Source: Sphaerolaimus hirsutus | Taxonomy: Eukaryota > Nematoda > Chromadorea > Monhysterida > Sphaerolaimidae | Assembly (NCBI GenBank): GCA_964036195.1 | Contig: OZ038457.1 | Location: forward strand, 930,001-994,000 | DNA: 64,000 nucleotides | Direction: 5' to 3' | Shown: piece after piece, positions 12,166 through 24,800 of the stretch | How the letters are laid out: every line of letters begins with the position of its first letter | Numbering within the stretch: the first letter of the stretch is position 1 | Notes under the pieces: generated by a model | What the model was told of the DNA's origin: nothing | What the model saw: only the letters and a program-made list of their open reading frames with translations | The model's database searches: none | Translations under genes and position numbers: made by a program

Positions 12166-12273
12166 TATATACTGCCCCAGTGAGAAAAAAATTCAACTGC
12201 TAATGATGCCAGTATAAATAAATGCCATCACCAAACTTATCAGAAATCAAATTTGCAATTTGAACACTGACAG

Positions 12274-12604
12274 TGGTTTGGATACAAATCCCAACCAATC
12301 GGTATCCATTCCTTTACTCATCAAAAAGCCACCAGTGAAAGGGGCAACGAATTTCGATAAGGAATACAGGGTGACTCAATTAAGACATCCAGTGTGTGGC
12401 GCCATTCCACCGCTAGTTATTTGCAGCAGCAACTTGAAAACGAGTTCTGGATTGGTGAATCCTCACTCAACAAAAAACGTGACTCATCAAATATTCCCTT
12501 CACAATGCATCCAATCGTCAAGCCTCCAACATACAATCCATGCATACAAGCCTAACACACCACCCGCAGTGTGGCGCTCGCGTGCGTTGGGCAGGACTCT
12601 CGCT
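12274..12604 (+). CDS. Candidate exon, 111-codon open frame of unknown function
   Basis: An acceptor-like GACAG, an open frame through 110 codons and a strong GTGAGT donor (12605). If the PDZ13 exon is spliced at 8050 (phase 2), the single leading T completes Ser in the correct frame, so it could be an alternative 3' exon of the MPDZ-like gene. The predicted peptide has no domain I recognise. A chance phase match (one in three) is possible. Confidence 0.35.
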
Positions 12605-13520
12605 GTGAGTTGAGAAGATATTGCCGCGACAGAACTCAGTTTCCATTTTTGTGGCCAAGTTTAGGGAAAATTGCATTTTTAGGCGTCAAGTTTTGATTAC
12701 GTTACTTTGAATTATGGAAAATAGAGTGTATTTTGTTGAATCCACTGTAATATTTTATTTTATACAATGTACCGTAATTATTGTTGTATGTATCAATCTA
12801 ATTTTAAATAGGTAAATTTTTACCTGTAGTGCACTGCTGAGCTGCTTTGTGTAAAATGTCACCAAAATTTGATGAATAACATCATGTGACAAATTATATT
12901 TCATTATCAAATTACGAAATCACTACTGTGGAGAAAAATATAACTAATTCCGGTTCAACTTGGGTATGGTAGACATTCCTACAAGGTTCAACTTTGCTTA
13001 AATAATTCCTCGCCTTGAATAATTCCTATTTGCAGGCATATGATAAATTTGTTATTCAATTGCGCCTGCGCACACTAGTTTCGAAATTTCGAAAACTCCC
13101 AAATGAGCTTAGAATTCATTTGAGTTTTCTACAATCCCGTGGTCGTCAACTGCAGTTGACGAAGATTAAAAATGACTCACCGTGGAAAACTGAAACACGT
13201 TCAATGCTCATTTAAAAGTTTTCGAAATTTCATGTTATTTTGTTAAAATAATAGATTATAATTTGTTAAATGAATTGATAAAAACATGCTTAAACTATTC
13301 TGATGAAATAATAATTATCCCCTTGAATTATTCCTCCCAATAAAAAAGTTTAGCCTAAAAAATTTTCTCTATGGGGAATTATTCAAGCAAATACAGTAAC
13401 GGTATGCTGTTGTCTTCTCATTTTAAACGGTCTCAGTAATTTGTGCCATCGGCCATCTGTGGTGTTCCTGGCCATAACACGTACAACTCTGCCGACCGCA
13501 CGCTATGCATCTTTCTGCAG

Positions 13521-13634
13521 GAAACACTCCATCATGACGTCATCGTTAAAATCAAAATTCCGAAAAAAACGTCTCAAGAACAAAACATTCGTCGCTTAGA
13601 AAGCTACTACGCTTTAAAAAAAATTTTTATGAAG
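13521..13634 (+). CDS. Weak candidate exon, 38 codons
   Basis: CTTTCTGCAG acceptor, phase-0 open frame and AAG|GTGCAT donor, compatible with the phase-0 end at 12604. The basic peptide has no recognisable family. A transposon begins 14 bases downstream (13649). Confidence 0.2.
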
Positions 13635-13648
13635 GTGCATTCATAAGT

Positions 13649-14334
13649 GAGGAGTTTGGTTCCGTAACCCGTTAAGTGCAAACGTGAAAAAAATTGAGTT
13701 AAGTGCGGATCTGACGTATATATATATATATATTTCTTCGTGATAGAAAAAATTTTTTCTCAATATCTCATACCGTTCCCGAGATAGAGATAGCGTTTTA
13801 AAAAAAAAAATGCAATTTTGCATCCGAAACCCGTTATCTGCAGCCCAAAATAGGCGAGTTTGCACTCGAAACCCGTTATCTACAAAAAAAAACTATCATT
13901 TTTTGCACCCGAAACTCGTTATCTGCAGAGAAAAAAGATTGCATCCGAAACTCGTTAAGGATTTAGTATGGAGGTGTCAAAATCACCATACAAAAATGGA
14001 GTTTGCATCCAAAACTCGTTAAGGAAATCTGTACTGGTTTTTATGAATTTGCATCCGAAACTCGTTATCTGCAGGTGACTTTGCACCCGAAACTCGTCAT
14101 CTGCATGCATTTATGCTGATGTGACGTCAAACAAATCACCATAACTCTAGGTATATACCCCGGCCAGAGGGTTGTAAATATGGAAAATGTAGAGAAATTC
14201 ATGAACTTTTCAAAAAGTTTCGGGCAAGCGTTGTCACTTGAAGCATGCCCGCGCGGGCCAATGTCAAAGTTTCAAATGCGATTTTCAAAAAACCCAAAAA
14301 CCTGCAGATAACGGGTTTCGGAATCAAACTCCTC
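13649..14334. mobile_element. 686-bp element with 4-bp duplication and subterminal repeat array (Sola-like?)
   Basis: Flanked by AAGT (13645-13648 and 14335-14338). Ends GAGGAGTTTGGTTCCGTAAC and the reverse of GAGGAGTTTGATTCCGAAAC. The interior has about eight copies of a CCGAAACTCGTTATCTGCAG-like motif derived from the terminus. No transposase ORF. It shares a terminal consensus with 17733-18414 and 53680-55524. Confidence 0.75.
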
Positions 14335-15215
14335 AAGTATCCTGCTCGCTCGTTATCGGCTAAGATGTAAGTAACTTTGGGCGCATACTTTGCGGTTCGC
14401 CGAGTATATTTACAATTTACTTTAGGTATATATGTAGGGATTTAACTCAAACATAAATACATCCATACATAGGTTCGATGCATACCACATAAACGCAGGT
14501 TTCTATAAATATGACAAAAACAGACGGTAGTTTTACTTTATACATGTTATACATTTTGTAGAATTTACGTATTTGTGTATTTATGGATGTTCGATTGCAT
14601 TAGTCAACCAGTAACGCAGTGCAAATATTTATATTCACAAACAAAAAAAACAACACAAAAATCACAGGGGAAAATTCTGCAAGTGAACAAGTGAAGTTGA
14701 GAGTGAAGGTTAAGTTTTTTCATCTACAGGGCAAATTTTCTGGCACCTTTTAAGTTTTCTATCATTTAATTTTACTGAAACTTACCACTTTTCTTATCGC
14801 TTTTTTACTCGCGGAATTGAAACAAGATGAATAGAATTTCAACTTACCTAGGTCAGCTCTATTGCAAAACTTAGACTTATGTAAAATTTAACTGAAAAAT
14901 TTACTGACGATTTCCGTCTCTTTATATCATATTCTCCCCGCATTTTTCCGTCGATAAGCAAAATCATTGAAACGGGTTACCCGAAACGAAATTTTTAGCC
15001 AATTGAATTGCACCCCTGGATCGTTTCATTCCAGATTGCTATACCTACTTTTGTCTTGCTTCATTTTTTTAAATCACGTAAATGAGGGTTAAACCGTATT
15101 TCCAGCGGGGCGACAATGCGACATGGTACTCTGCACGCGAAGTTATTTAAGTCTCACGTTGGAAGCGTGCCAATGATAATCGATCAAAGCATTCATCAAT
15201 TTTGATAAAGGCTAG

Positions 15216-15400
15216 TTGACAAGTGTGTCAACTTGTCTGTGTCAACTCAGATTTCGGCTTCATTTATCGCAGAGCGATGCTCCAATGCACTTGCCGTAAT
15301 ATTTATTTTTCAACATTACCGCATACGCATTTAGAGATCGCGACACGTGAAGCCGAAATCTGAGTTGACACAGACAAGTTGACACTCATTTGTCAACTTG
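15216..15400. repeat. Foldback repeat
   Basis: Arms TCAACTTGTCTGTGTCAACT and its reverse complement extend about 45 bases, around a short AT-rich centre. Confidence 0.7.
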
Positions 15401-15423
15401 TGTGTGGGCCTCCATAACGGTTA

Positions 15424-15782
15424 CCGCAAATCCTCGAATAAGACCCCCGCCTCGAATAACTCCCCCCTCTTGAATAACTCCCCCCTCTTTATGAAAAGGA
15501 TACAATACAAAAATGCATAAGAATATTAGCCTACGGCAGCGACAGCAGATACAGGATGTGTATCCAGTGTATATACATTTTTTGTTGTTGTTGGACAGTT
15601 TTTACATGAATGACATGAGTTCACAGACTGCATCCATACAATGAATTTCGTTAAGTTTTCTGACGTCAAGTTTTCTGAAAAAATAACTCCCTCCCTTGAA
15701 TAACTCCCCCCTTTGAAAAAGACCCCCTCTAAAACTTCTGACGAAAAAAAACTCCCCTGGGGGTCTTATTCGAGGATTTAGG
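15424..15782. mobile_element. Mariner-like MITE (CCGCAAATCCTCGAATAAG subtype)
   Basis: Ends CCGCAAATCCTCGAATAAGA and TCTTATTCGAGGATTTAGG with TA flanks. C-run-rich near the left end; no ORF. About 29160-30028 is a related, interrupted copy. Confidence 0.75.
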
Positions 15783-16640
15783 TACTTTCAGAACAAAACA
15801 TTCGACCTAATATATCAAAAATGATAGAGGATAAAATGATCTCAAAATGCGCATTCTAAATGTCTAAGGTAATTATTTAAGTATTAAACTTTTTAGAACA
15901 CAATTGTCCAGACAACAGGTGTTCAATTTGTACATATCGGTTCATTTGATGGGCACAAAAACTGTACTTCATATCTTGTTATCGCATTCATTAGTCCTAT
16001 ATCTGATGTAAATTTAAGCCTGACAACTAGTGATTGCAAATTCTATGAATAAAAGTGTTTTAGTGTTTAACCATTATAAAATTCAGTCTTTCTTAAAAAT
16101 ATTTTTGAAATTTTGAAGTTAAAAGTTTGAAGAGTTTTTTGACCCTTGTAGTTGATTCTGTTGCTGGAATTTTTTTTGTATATCGCCCTCTAAAGGTAGA
16201 CATCTCAATAAAAAAACTCCAAAATTAAAAAAAATTGTCGAATTTTTGTTTGCCATCGTTCTGACCACTTACCTATCACAAAACAGTTCAGCATTAAAAC
16301 CACGTCTGCGCAGAAATAAGCATGCGGTTATTTCGTAACAATAGTGAATGATATATAAGCTACTCGAATGATTAGGGCACAATTTCCGCTCCGCCTGAAC
16401 GTTTTGAATGTGGTGTTGGTATGGCGCCAGCGCCATGGTTTTTAGCGCTAGCGCCATGGAAAATCATTTATTTAGGCCAGCTAATTTTGGGAGTAGTAGG
16501 TTCGGTCAACTTTTATAAGTTTATATTGAAAAGCATGACTCATGAGGTAAATAGATACATATTAAAAAAAAATTCAAACGTGTCATTAAAAAAACGTCAA
16601 ACGTTTTTCCCATCCCTATTTATCAGTCTGATCACTATAC

Positions 16641-16832
16641 TGTATTTCCTCTATTAGAACGGCATACCGCCGATAGAAGGGCAACTTGAACGGAGCGGCA
16701 GGTTTTGGCACTTTTACATTCATGGAAAAAAATTCAACATTCTAGAATCATAGGTAAAATAAATTTGGAAGAGTGCCAAAGCACAACAGAAGGCGCTCTT
16801 CTTTTAGAAGAAACATGGTAATTCACATTTTC
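16641..16832. mobile_element. MITE of the TAGAACGGC subtype
   Basis: Left CTGTATTTCCTCTATTAGAA and right TTCTTTTAGAAGAAACATGG with GGCAGGTTTTGGCAC inside. Related copies are at about 11279 and 35339-35775. Confidence 0.55.
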
Positions 16833-17580
16833 ATTTTTACGTTACTGACATTGATTCACTGAAAAGTATTGTATCCATTACCTATTTTACCACATAGAAA
16901 AACCCATAGAGCCATCTGGGCATTTGGCGCCAAAGTATGGCGTCTTTCCAACCATTGCAAATTATACCATTGAATTTGTTCGGTCTTTTGTTTCACTTCA
17001 TAAACGTCTATTGTTGAGATATTTATATCGAATTTTATTGAGTATTTCCATTTTTGAGTACGAATATTGATCTTCGCTAGTGTTCTTTGTTCAGTTTATT
17101 GCTGCTTCGAAGCGATCATATATTCTTGAATAAATCCCCATGGTTAATTACCTTTACATGAGACAATCCTTTCGGAGATTTTTTTCAAGTGGAATTAGTC
17201 ATTGTCAGTTTGTTGAAAATGTGCATCACAATTAAATGTCATTAAAATATGAAATATACATAAATTACGCATAAAGATTAATAAGCCATGTTTGTAATAT
17301 ACAAGTTTTTATTTTCATCCAGCTATATTCATCCATTCTTCTGTTCTAAAATATTATCCTCATACAGGTAAAATACAAAAGATTCAGATTACAAAATAGT
17401 CACTGGTAATTTTATCGGCATTGACAATAATTGCTGAAAGACATGAGCAACTCAGTGCAGAAAATTTTAACAATCACATTTTTATGTGAGTTTCATTTTT
17501 TCCAAATTCACATTTTTACTCTGCGAAATACAAATGTTTCCACCACACCAGTTGTCTAGGGGTGGCACCTGGTAAAAAAC

Positions 17581-18639
17581 CCGCATTACCTCGGATTATC
17601 CCCCCTTCAAATTGGGCTGGGGAAATAATAAACCTCACCTCGAAATACCCCCTTCCAGAATGATGTACATCATGTATGCAATGTACACGATGTAGGTATT
17701 TATTACTGCTAATTTGCATTGCAGCTACACATGAAGGGTGTGCTTCTAAAAGTACCGATCTACAAATTTTTCAAATTTGAGTTAGGACCATTTTTGGGGT
17801 CCCCATAAAAATGCGCTTCAAAAATATATATAATATGTGGGGGGTGCGAAATTCAATTTTGAGATATGGGGGGTCGAAAAAAGCAAAAAAATCGCAAAAT
17901 ACAGTTTTTGAAATTTTAAAAGTACAGATCTACAAGCTTTTTCAGCTTTTGTGTCTTTAAAAGTACCGATCTACACACTTTTTTCAAAATTGTTCTTTTA
18001 AATGTACCAATCTGCACATTATTTTTTGTGCTTCTAAAAGTACCGATGTCAGATCGGTGTCCGGTTGCGCAAAAACTCATTTTGTGCTTTTTTATTATGT
18101 GTAAAAGTACCGATCTACAGCTTTCTGATTTTGTGCTTTAAAAAATACTGATCTACACGCTATTACCAATTTGTTCCTTTAAAATGTACTGTACTACAAA
18201 GATACAATTCCCTAAATTTTATATAGCTAGTGTTATGTGTATAATCAATGATTATACCCATGCATGTGGATACCCAACAATATGGCCGAAATACCCTTAA
18301 CCAAAATTCCCATACCCAATACCCATGTATGGGTATTGCATGCTCCAAACTTTCAATCGCGATTATCTCAAAATCGATTTTTTGTAGATCGGTACTTTTA
18401 GAAGCACACCCTTCACATAGACTAATTTGTGTATGCTATCTACGTCTGTATGTTCAAATATATCCTGTTTGGACACAATTATTGCCTGTTTTGGGTACGA
18501 AAATGCCTACTATTTACTATGATCCTTACGAAAATTTCTGACGAAATAATAACCCCCCCCCCCTTAGAATAAGCCCCACCCCCTCGAAGTTTGCTGGCGA
18601 AATTATAAACCCCCATGGGGGTATTTCGAGGTAATACGG
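17581..18639. mobile_element. Mariner-like MITE carrying a second element
   Basis: Ends CCGCATTACCTCGGATTATC and GGGTATTTCGAGGTAATACG. Its interior matches the MITE at 20819-26868 on both sides. It is interrupted by the 682-bp element at 17733-18414. Its CAAATATATCCTGTTTGGAC (about 18454-18473) is the empty site of the retrotransposon insertion in its relative. Confidence 0.85.
17733..18414. mobile_element. 682-bp element with 4-bp duplication and subterminal array (Sola-like?)
   Basis: ACAT duplications at 17729-17732 and 18415-18418. Perfect 34-bp inverted ends begin GAAGGGTGTGCTTCTAAAAG. The interior repeats the end motif AAAAGTACCGATCTAC about six times. The uninterrupted site is seen in the sister MITE at about 21018-21030. 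No ORF. Older fragments lie at about 38245-38395 and 45978-46130. Confidence 0.85.
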
Positions 18640-18791
18640 TACTGTGATCTGTGAGTAGCTCGAAAAAATGGCGCTGGCACTTGTATCTTGTATGAATCAC
18701 TACTGAATATTTAAATCATAAATCTAATAAACCAAAATAAATTTGCCAATTTCTCTTATTTTCTCTTGTAATTAAGCAAATCAATCTGCAG

Positions 18792-18886
18792 ACGCTGCTG
18801 CAACAGCTGATACAGGCAATGAAAAAGGTAAAAAATTGGAGCAAACACTTACACCAGATTCGGAATTCATCACAACAAACATTCAG
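18792..18886 (+). CDS. Shisa-like gene exon: acidic Thr/Ala linker
   Basis: CTGCAG acceptor, GTTAGC donor. It enters with two nucleotides of a split codon (so preceded by a phase-1 exon not found) and ends in phase 0. It encodes a hydrophilic segment (AAATADTGNEKGKKLE...), likely extracellular. Confidence 0.55.
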
Positions 18887-21800
18887 GTTAGCATTCGAAA
18901 AATGAGATTTTGAGATATTATAAATACATAATTAATTTTTTAACATAATTTGAAAAATATTCATATTAAATCTTTCTAGGAAAATCCAGAAAAACCTGTA
19001 CCTAAATAAGTAAATTCCGGTTCCGCAAGTGGAGAAGTGAGAAGTGAAATGGGAAGTGATAAGTGAAATGGGAAGTGAAATGAGAAGTAAAATGGGAAGT
19101 GAAATGGGAAGTGAAATGAGAAGTAAAATGGGACGTGAGAAGTGAAATGAGAACTGAGAAGTGAAATGAGATGTGAAAAGTGAAAATTGAAGTGAAATTT
19201 TAAAATGCAGTTTTTTGAAAAGGGTTTAACTTTCAATTCCAAAGTTCCGACGCAACCGAAAAATCAGCAGATTTCCCACTAATGCTACGATTACAGCCCG
19301 GGCGTAAAATTGACCGGGTGTAAAATTAATTTTGGGCGTAAAATTAATTACATATGAATGGATAAAGATACGACATTGTTATTTCAGTAAAAGAAAGCTT
19401 AGATGCTGACGTTTCTAGTGTCCAACGCTCATGAGTTTATTTTAATTGTACTGGGAGTTATGAATTTTAGCACAATTTTGTCAATTATGTGCTGTGAGTT
19501 GCGTAAAATTAGGGCGTAAAATTAAAACGATTTGTGCCAAAGTTCATAACTTCTAGTACAATTAAAATAAACTGATGAGCTCTGGACACAAGCAACATCT
19601 GCATGTGCGCTTTATTTGACTGAAATTACAACGCCATATCTTTATCCATTCACCTTTAATTAATTTTACGCCCAAAATTCAATTTTACGCCCAGTCAATT
19701 TTACGCCCGAGCTGTAATCGCAGCATAAATCATCATAACCGTTATCAGAAACAATGATGTCTAAGTCAGAATTCATCCTTTAGGTTTTTTTTATTTTAAT
19801 TTTTCACTTCTCATTTCACTTCGCTTTTACTTCTCATTTAACTTCTCATTTCACTTCTCCACTTGCGGAATTGGCCCCCGATATATTCTTGAAAATCTTA
19901 CAAACATTGAAACATTTTGATAACATTCTGAGATACCTATACTATGCTAATTCACTGTTAAAATTAATCAAAAAGCTTCCCTGAAAACTACATCTGCAAA
20001 ACATTTTACACTCTAAATTTCATTTTCATTCAGGAAAACACTGACAATTTGCTCACCGGTGAAACTAGTGACACATCAAACACGCAATTGGGGAAATATG
20101 AACAATTCAGTTGTGCTCTCCAGCGGTCGCTGGGCGAGAGGAAAGATTGTCCAGGTAACGTTCTGTGTATTCAAGTCATTACCATATATCATGTTGAATA
20201 ATACTCCCATGTGAGAGTAAAATGGCACCAGGACCAGGTGCCAATTTCACGAGCGGGGAGGTAGAGAAACCCAATCTGGAAGTGAAAGTAACAATCAAAA
20301 TGATAAGTAAAATGAGAAGAAGAAAGTTTAAAACTGAATTCTTCAGAATGTTTTTTTCTACTTATCATTTAATTTTTTTTATACTTTTCACTATCAAATT
20401 TTGTTTCTTTTTCATCTCAACATGCGGAATTGACCCACCTGTGCAGAGATAAATGAAACAGTGAAAAAAATTTCCAATCCTTTCGGGTCCATTTTAAAAC
20501 GGCACCATGCAAGGAAAATGGCGCCAGCCACCAGGAGCCAACAAGGGTGCCGGAATGGCGTCGTGATGGTGTTGCTGACGTCATTTGATGGTGCCAGCGC
20601 TAGTGTTCAAACGATACATCGTATAGAATATCGAATATCGGATATCGACCATTTTTTAATATCGAATATCGATATCGAAAATTTTGAAAAAATATCGAAT
20701 ATTGAATATCGATATCGAAAAGTCATATCGTTCGAAACCTAGCCAGCGCCATCAACCTGTCAGCACCTGGCGCCTGTTTTTCTCGATGACGTCATTTTTC
20801 CTGGGGCTTATCTATGTACCGTATTACCTCGAATTATCCCCCCCCCCTTGAATTAACCCCCCCCTCGAATTAACCCCCCCTCAAAATGGGCTGGGGAAAT
20901 AATAAACCCCCCCCTCGAAATACCCCCCCCCCTTTCGGAATGATGTACGTCATGTACATAATAAATACGTCATGTATGCAATGTACATGATGTATATTAC
21001 TGTTAATTTGCATTGCAGCTACACATAGACTAGTTTGTGTAGTTATCTATGGTTTTATGTCCAAATATATTGTTGGGATCCGGTGATTTATGCTATGATA
21101 TCCCATCTCTTTTCGTTTAATATAATGCCCGCTTGGGGCACAAAACGGGACTGGCGCAGCACTACGAATAAACCAAAATCCTTCAACCCATCACAACTCA
21201 TCAGTTTTTCATGAAAATTTTGTGTGCGGATGAGATAAGCGTTTTGAGATAAATGAAATTGGGTATTTTAACTCGGACGCAAATGTATGAACACAACCCT
21301 GGTCAGTTTGATAAGTGGCAACACTCACGTTTCGTCAAAAAAATGTTTCATGACACTCAGATGCCTATGAGGGGCGTGTCGCAACATTCTTCCATGAAAT
21401 CTTCGAATGTGATTCAGACGTTGACGAATAGTGAATGTGATGCCACGGGAAAATGTGAAATTTATGACACTGACACTACTAATTTTGACAACGAAACACC
21501 GATGTTTTCCGATGAAGTTAAACAGCCTTTTTGTGCATTTTCTATGGTTGGAGATGATCAAAAACTCTGTATACGCGTTGCACCGTCAAACGGCCCACAA
21601 ATCCATGCTACCGTGAAAATTGAAAACATTCCATGTAGAGCGTTATTAGATTCTGGTTGCACACGCTCTATTATGCCTCTAAATTTTTTAAAACAATTGG
21701 CAAATCGACTAAATTGGGATTTAAATAAATCCATGCAATCAACTAATGTAGTGCTCCGCATGGTGAGTGGAGAAACGAGATCAGGAGCCCTACGCGAAAT

Positions 21801-24800
21801 ACCACTCCATGTTGAACATACATCACCTTTTGACAATGTTTCGAGACGAGTTTTGGTGACTTTTTTGGTGAATACAGTTGAGGGGGCCCTAAATGAGATA
21901 CTTCTTGGAACAGACATTATGCCATTTTTAAAACTTTCATGGCTGATACCCCTAACTATGGACAAATCAACAGATTTTAAACTGCCAACAGATGAAAAAT
22001 TTGCATCAAACATAGTGAATAATGAACATAATTTCAAAAAGTTGGTTTCTGAAAAGTTGGCATCCTCTAGGGACATTTTTATCCCTGCAAATTCAGTGCA
22101 CACACTTCGTGTGAAATATCCTCAAAAACCGACGCATATTTCAACAATCGACTGGAAATCTTCTTTCGCTTTGTTTTCAAATTCTGACATTCAAACTTCT
22201 TTTTCACTATACAATACCGCCATAGCGGCATCTGAATCAGAGAAAGCATATCTAAAACTATTTAATTCCACTAATGCTCCATTGAAAATTAAACGCGGGG
22301 ATATACTCGCACACTGCGATGTCTATCCAGCGAATTGCTCGTTTCAGCAGGGGAAAAAATTTCATAATTTGCTAGGGCATGAAGATGCGATGTCTTTATT
22401 TGGCATTCATGTCACTTCGACGCAAATTACCACGGCAGCAAAAGCCATTGTGTTGCCACAACCACCAATTTCTCAATATGATGTTCCACCAGAACCTGTG
22501 GAACATACACCTACCACACACCAAGAGCGTTTTGAATTTATTTTGAATAATTTACCAAATAAAAATCGCATCAAACTTCCTCAAAAATCTCAACAACAGT
22601 TTGAAAAGTTGCTTTTTGATTTTCATGACGTGTTTTCCTGCCATGAGTATGATGTGGGCAAAACCCCACTCATTAAACACAAAATTATAACAGACCCTAA
22701 TCAACCGCCCATAAAACAGTCAGTAAGGTATGAAGCAAAAAGGCATCGTGAATTTATTCAAAAAACTATCGCTGCAATGTTGAAAGAAGGTATTATCGAA
22801 CACTCTGATGGTCCTTGGGCGAGTCCCATAACCATAGCCCCAAAAGGCACTGACAATTTTAGATTTTGTGTCGATTTTAAATTAGTAAATTTAATCACTA
22901 AAATTGATAGTTATCCTTTGCCTAGAATTGGTGAATTGCTAGCAGAACTATCTGGCAATACCATTTTTTCGGCTATCGACATACGGCATGGCTATTATAA
23001 TGTGGAGCTCGCTGACGAGGAAACTCGCGAGCGGACTTCATTTGTGTGTAGCCTCGGACAGTACAGGTATACGCGTTTACCGTTCGGTACAGTAAACGCG
23101 GGCGCTTCTTTCCAGAGAATGATGTCATTAATGATTTCAGGATTGAACGAGAATTTATCCCGCCCGTGGTGCAAAAGTTATATTGACGACATTCTCGTTT
23201 GCAGCTCAGCGATTTCTGAACATTTGGTACATTTGACACGTCTTTTTGAACGTTTGCGTTGGGCTAACCTCAAAATGCAACCCGCCAAATGCAACTTATT
23301 TGCGTCCGAGTTAAAATATTTGGGCCATCAGATAAGTGCAGAGGGTGTATCGCCCACACCGTCGCGTGTAGCTGCTATGACAGAGCAGCCAAAAGTTCAT
23401 TTTAAGCAAGATTTACGTCGTTTTCTTGGTAAATGCGTGTACTACAGCCATTTCATTCCCAACTATAGTACGGTGTCAGCACCATTATACTCAATTTTAT
23501 CTGGCGCTTTCCCAAAACACGGCCAGACACCATTTGAATGGACTGATGAAATGTTGACGTCATGGGATATGTTGAAACATTTAATCTCGAATCCACCTAT
23601 TTTAAAACATCCTACCTACCATGACGACCGCGGTTTCATTTTGGAATGTGACGCCAGCGGGATCGGTTTAGGCGCAGTTCTCTCACAAATGGGAGATGAC
23701 AAAAAATTACACCCAATTTCATTTATCTCAAAACGCTTATCTCATCCGCACACAAAATTTTCCGCAGCGGAGCTTGAAAGTCTTTGCATTTGTTGGGCGA
23801 TACGTCGCTTAGCTGATTACATTGAGGGACAGAAATTGACAGTATATACTGATAATTCCGGTATCCAACAAATTTTGAAATCGCCCTCTAGCAGTAAATT
23901 AGAACGTTGGGCTACCTGGATTCAAGATAAAGTGACACATTTTGTTCATAAGTCAGGTGATATGAATAAAGTTGCAGATGCACTTTCACGGAACCCCATC
24001 GACGAATCCGAAATTTTTGGGGAAGATGAATTAATCATTCCCACTGATATTGTCAAGGGGATAGCTGCAGCTGCTGTCCAAAATGAATCCAATCCATTTG
24101 TTGAAAATTCTTTGAATTGGAAAGATATCCAGCAAAATGATCCTGAGCTGTCGGTAATCATTGAGTCAATCAAAAATAAATCACAAACTTTTACCGATGT
24201 TTTATTGATCGAAGATATTCTATATTATAAAGCTCCGATACAGCCTGATCATTTTGCCATTTGGCCACCCAAACCCTGGCAACATGCCTGCCTTGTCCAA
24301 GCGCACATGGGAGTCTATGCCAGCCATGGTAGTCAACATAGAACCTTGCATTTATTGTGTGAATATTTTGCTTGGCCAGGAATGAAAACGGATATTTTGG
24401 ATTTTTGCACTCAATGTTCACATTGCATGACATTCAAATCGCATAGACTTCATCCTGCACCGTTGGGGTTTGTGGAAAGTCCGTCACAACCTTTTGAAGT
24501 TATTCATTTGGATACCATGCAACTGTGTTCTAACAATTCAAAATCTAAAATTTTGGTTGCAGTTGATGCGCTGACACGCTATACTATAACCATACCTATC
24601 TCTTCCTTGCATGCTACCGTTTTGGCCAAAGCTATTTTGAAGCATATTTTCTTGGTTTTTGGAGCCCCGCGCATCATTATTACAGACAGGGGCACTGAAT
24701 ATTGCAACTCCGAAGTTCGTTCTTTATGCACAAAATTTGGAGTTACACATAAACCTGTTTTAGCTCGAAATCCGGAAGCCAATGGCTTAGTTGAAAGGAC

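Larger units (their letters stand above)
8055..12273. other. Non-coding stretch after PDZ13 with repeats
   Basis: Either intergenic DNA or an intron. It contains a TGTCA foldback (about 8123-8262), a mariner-like MITE (9084-9382), an AAGTGGA-ended element (about 10372-10546), a hAT-type element (10713-10846), a GGTTC-type hAT-like fragment (about 11499-11805) and another MITE (11879-12165). The 146-codon minus-strand frame at 8744-9184 overlaps a MITE and looks accidental. Confidence 0.55.
14335..17580. other. Non-coding stretch with repeats
   Basis: Contains an AAGTGAA-ended element (14666-14821), a fragment of the GTTGGAAGCGTGCCAA repeat (about 15120-15185), a foldback (15216-15400), a MITE (15424-15782) and a TAGAACGGC-type MITE (about 16641-16832). 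No exon is recognised. Confidence 0.5.

Noticed and set aside
18976-19242. Ser/His/Phe-rich minus-strand frame
   Set aside because: Translation of the AAATGGGAAGTG tandem array; open only because of the repeat.
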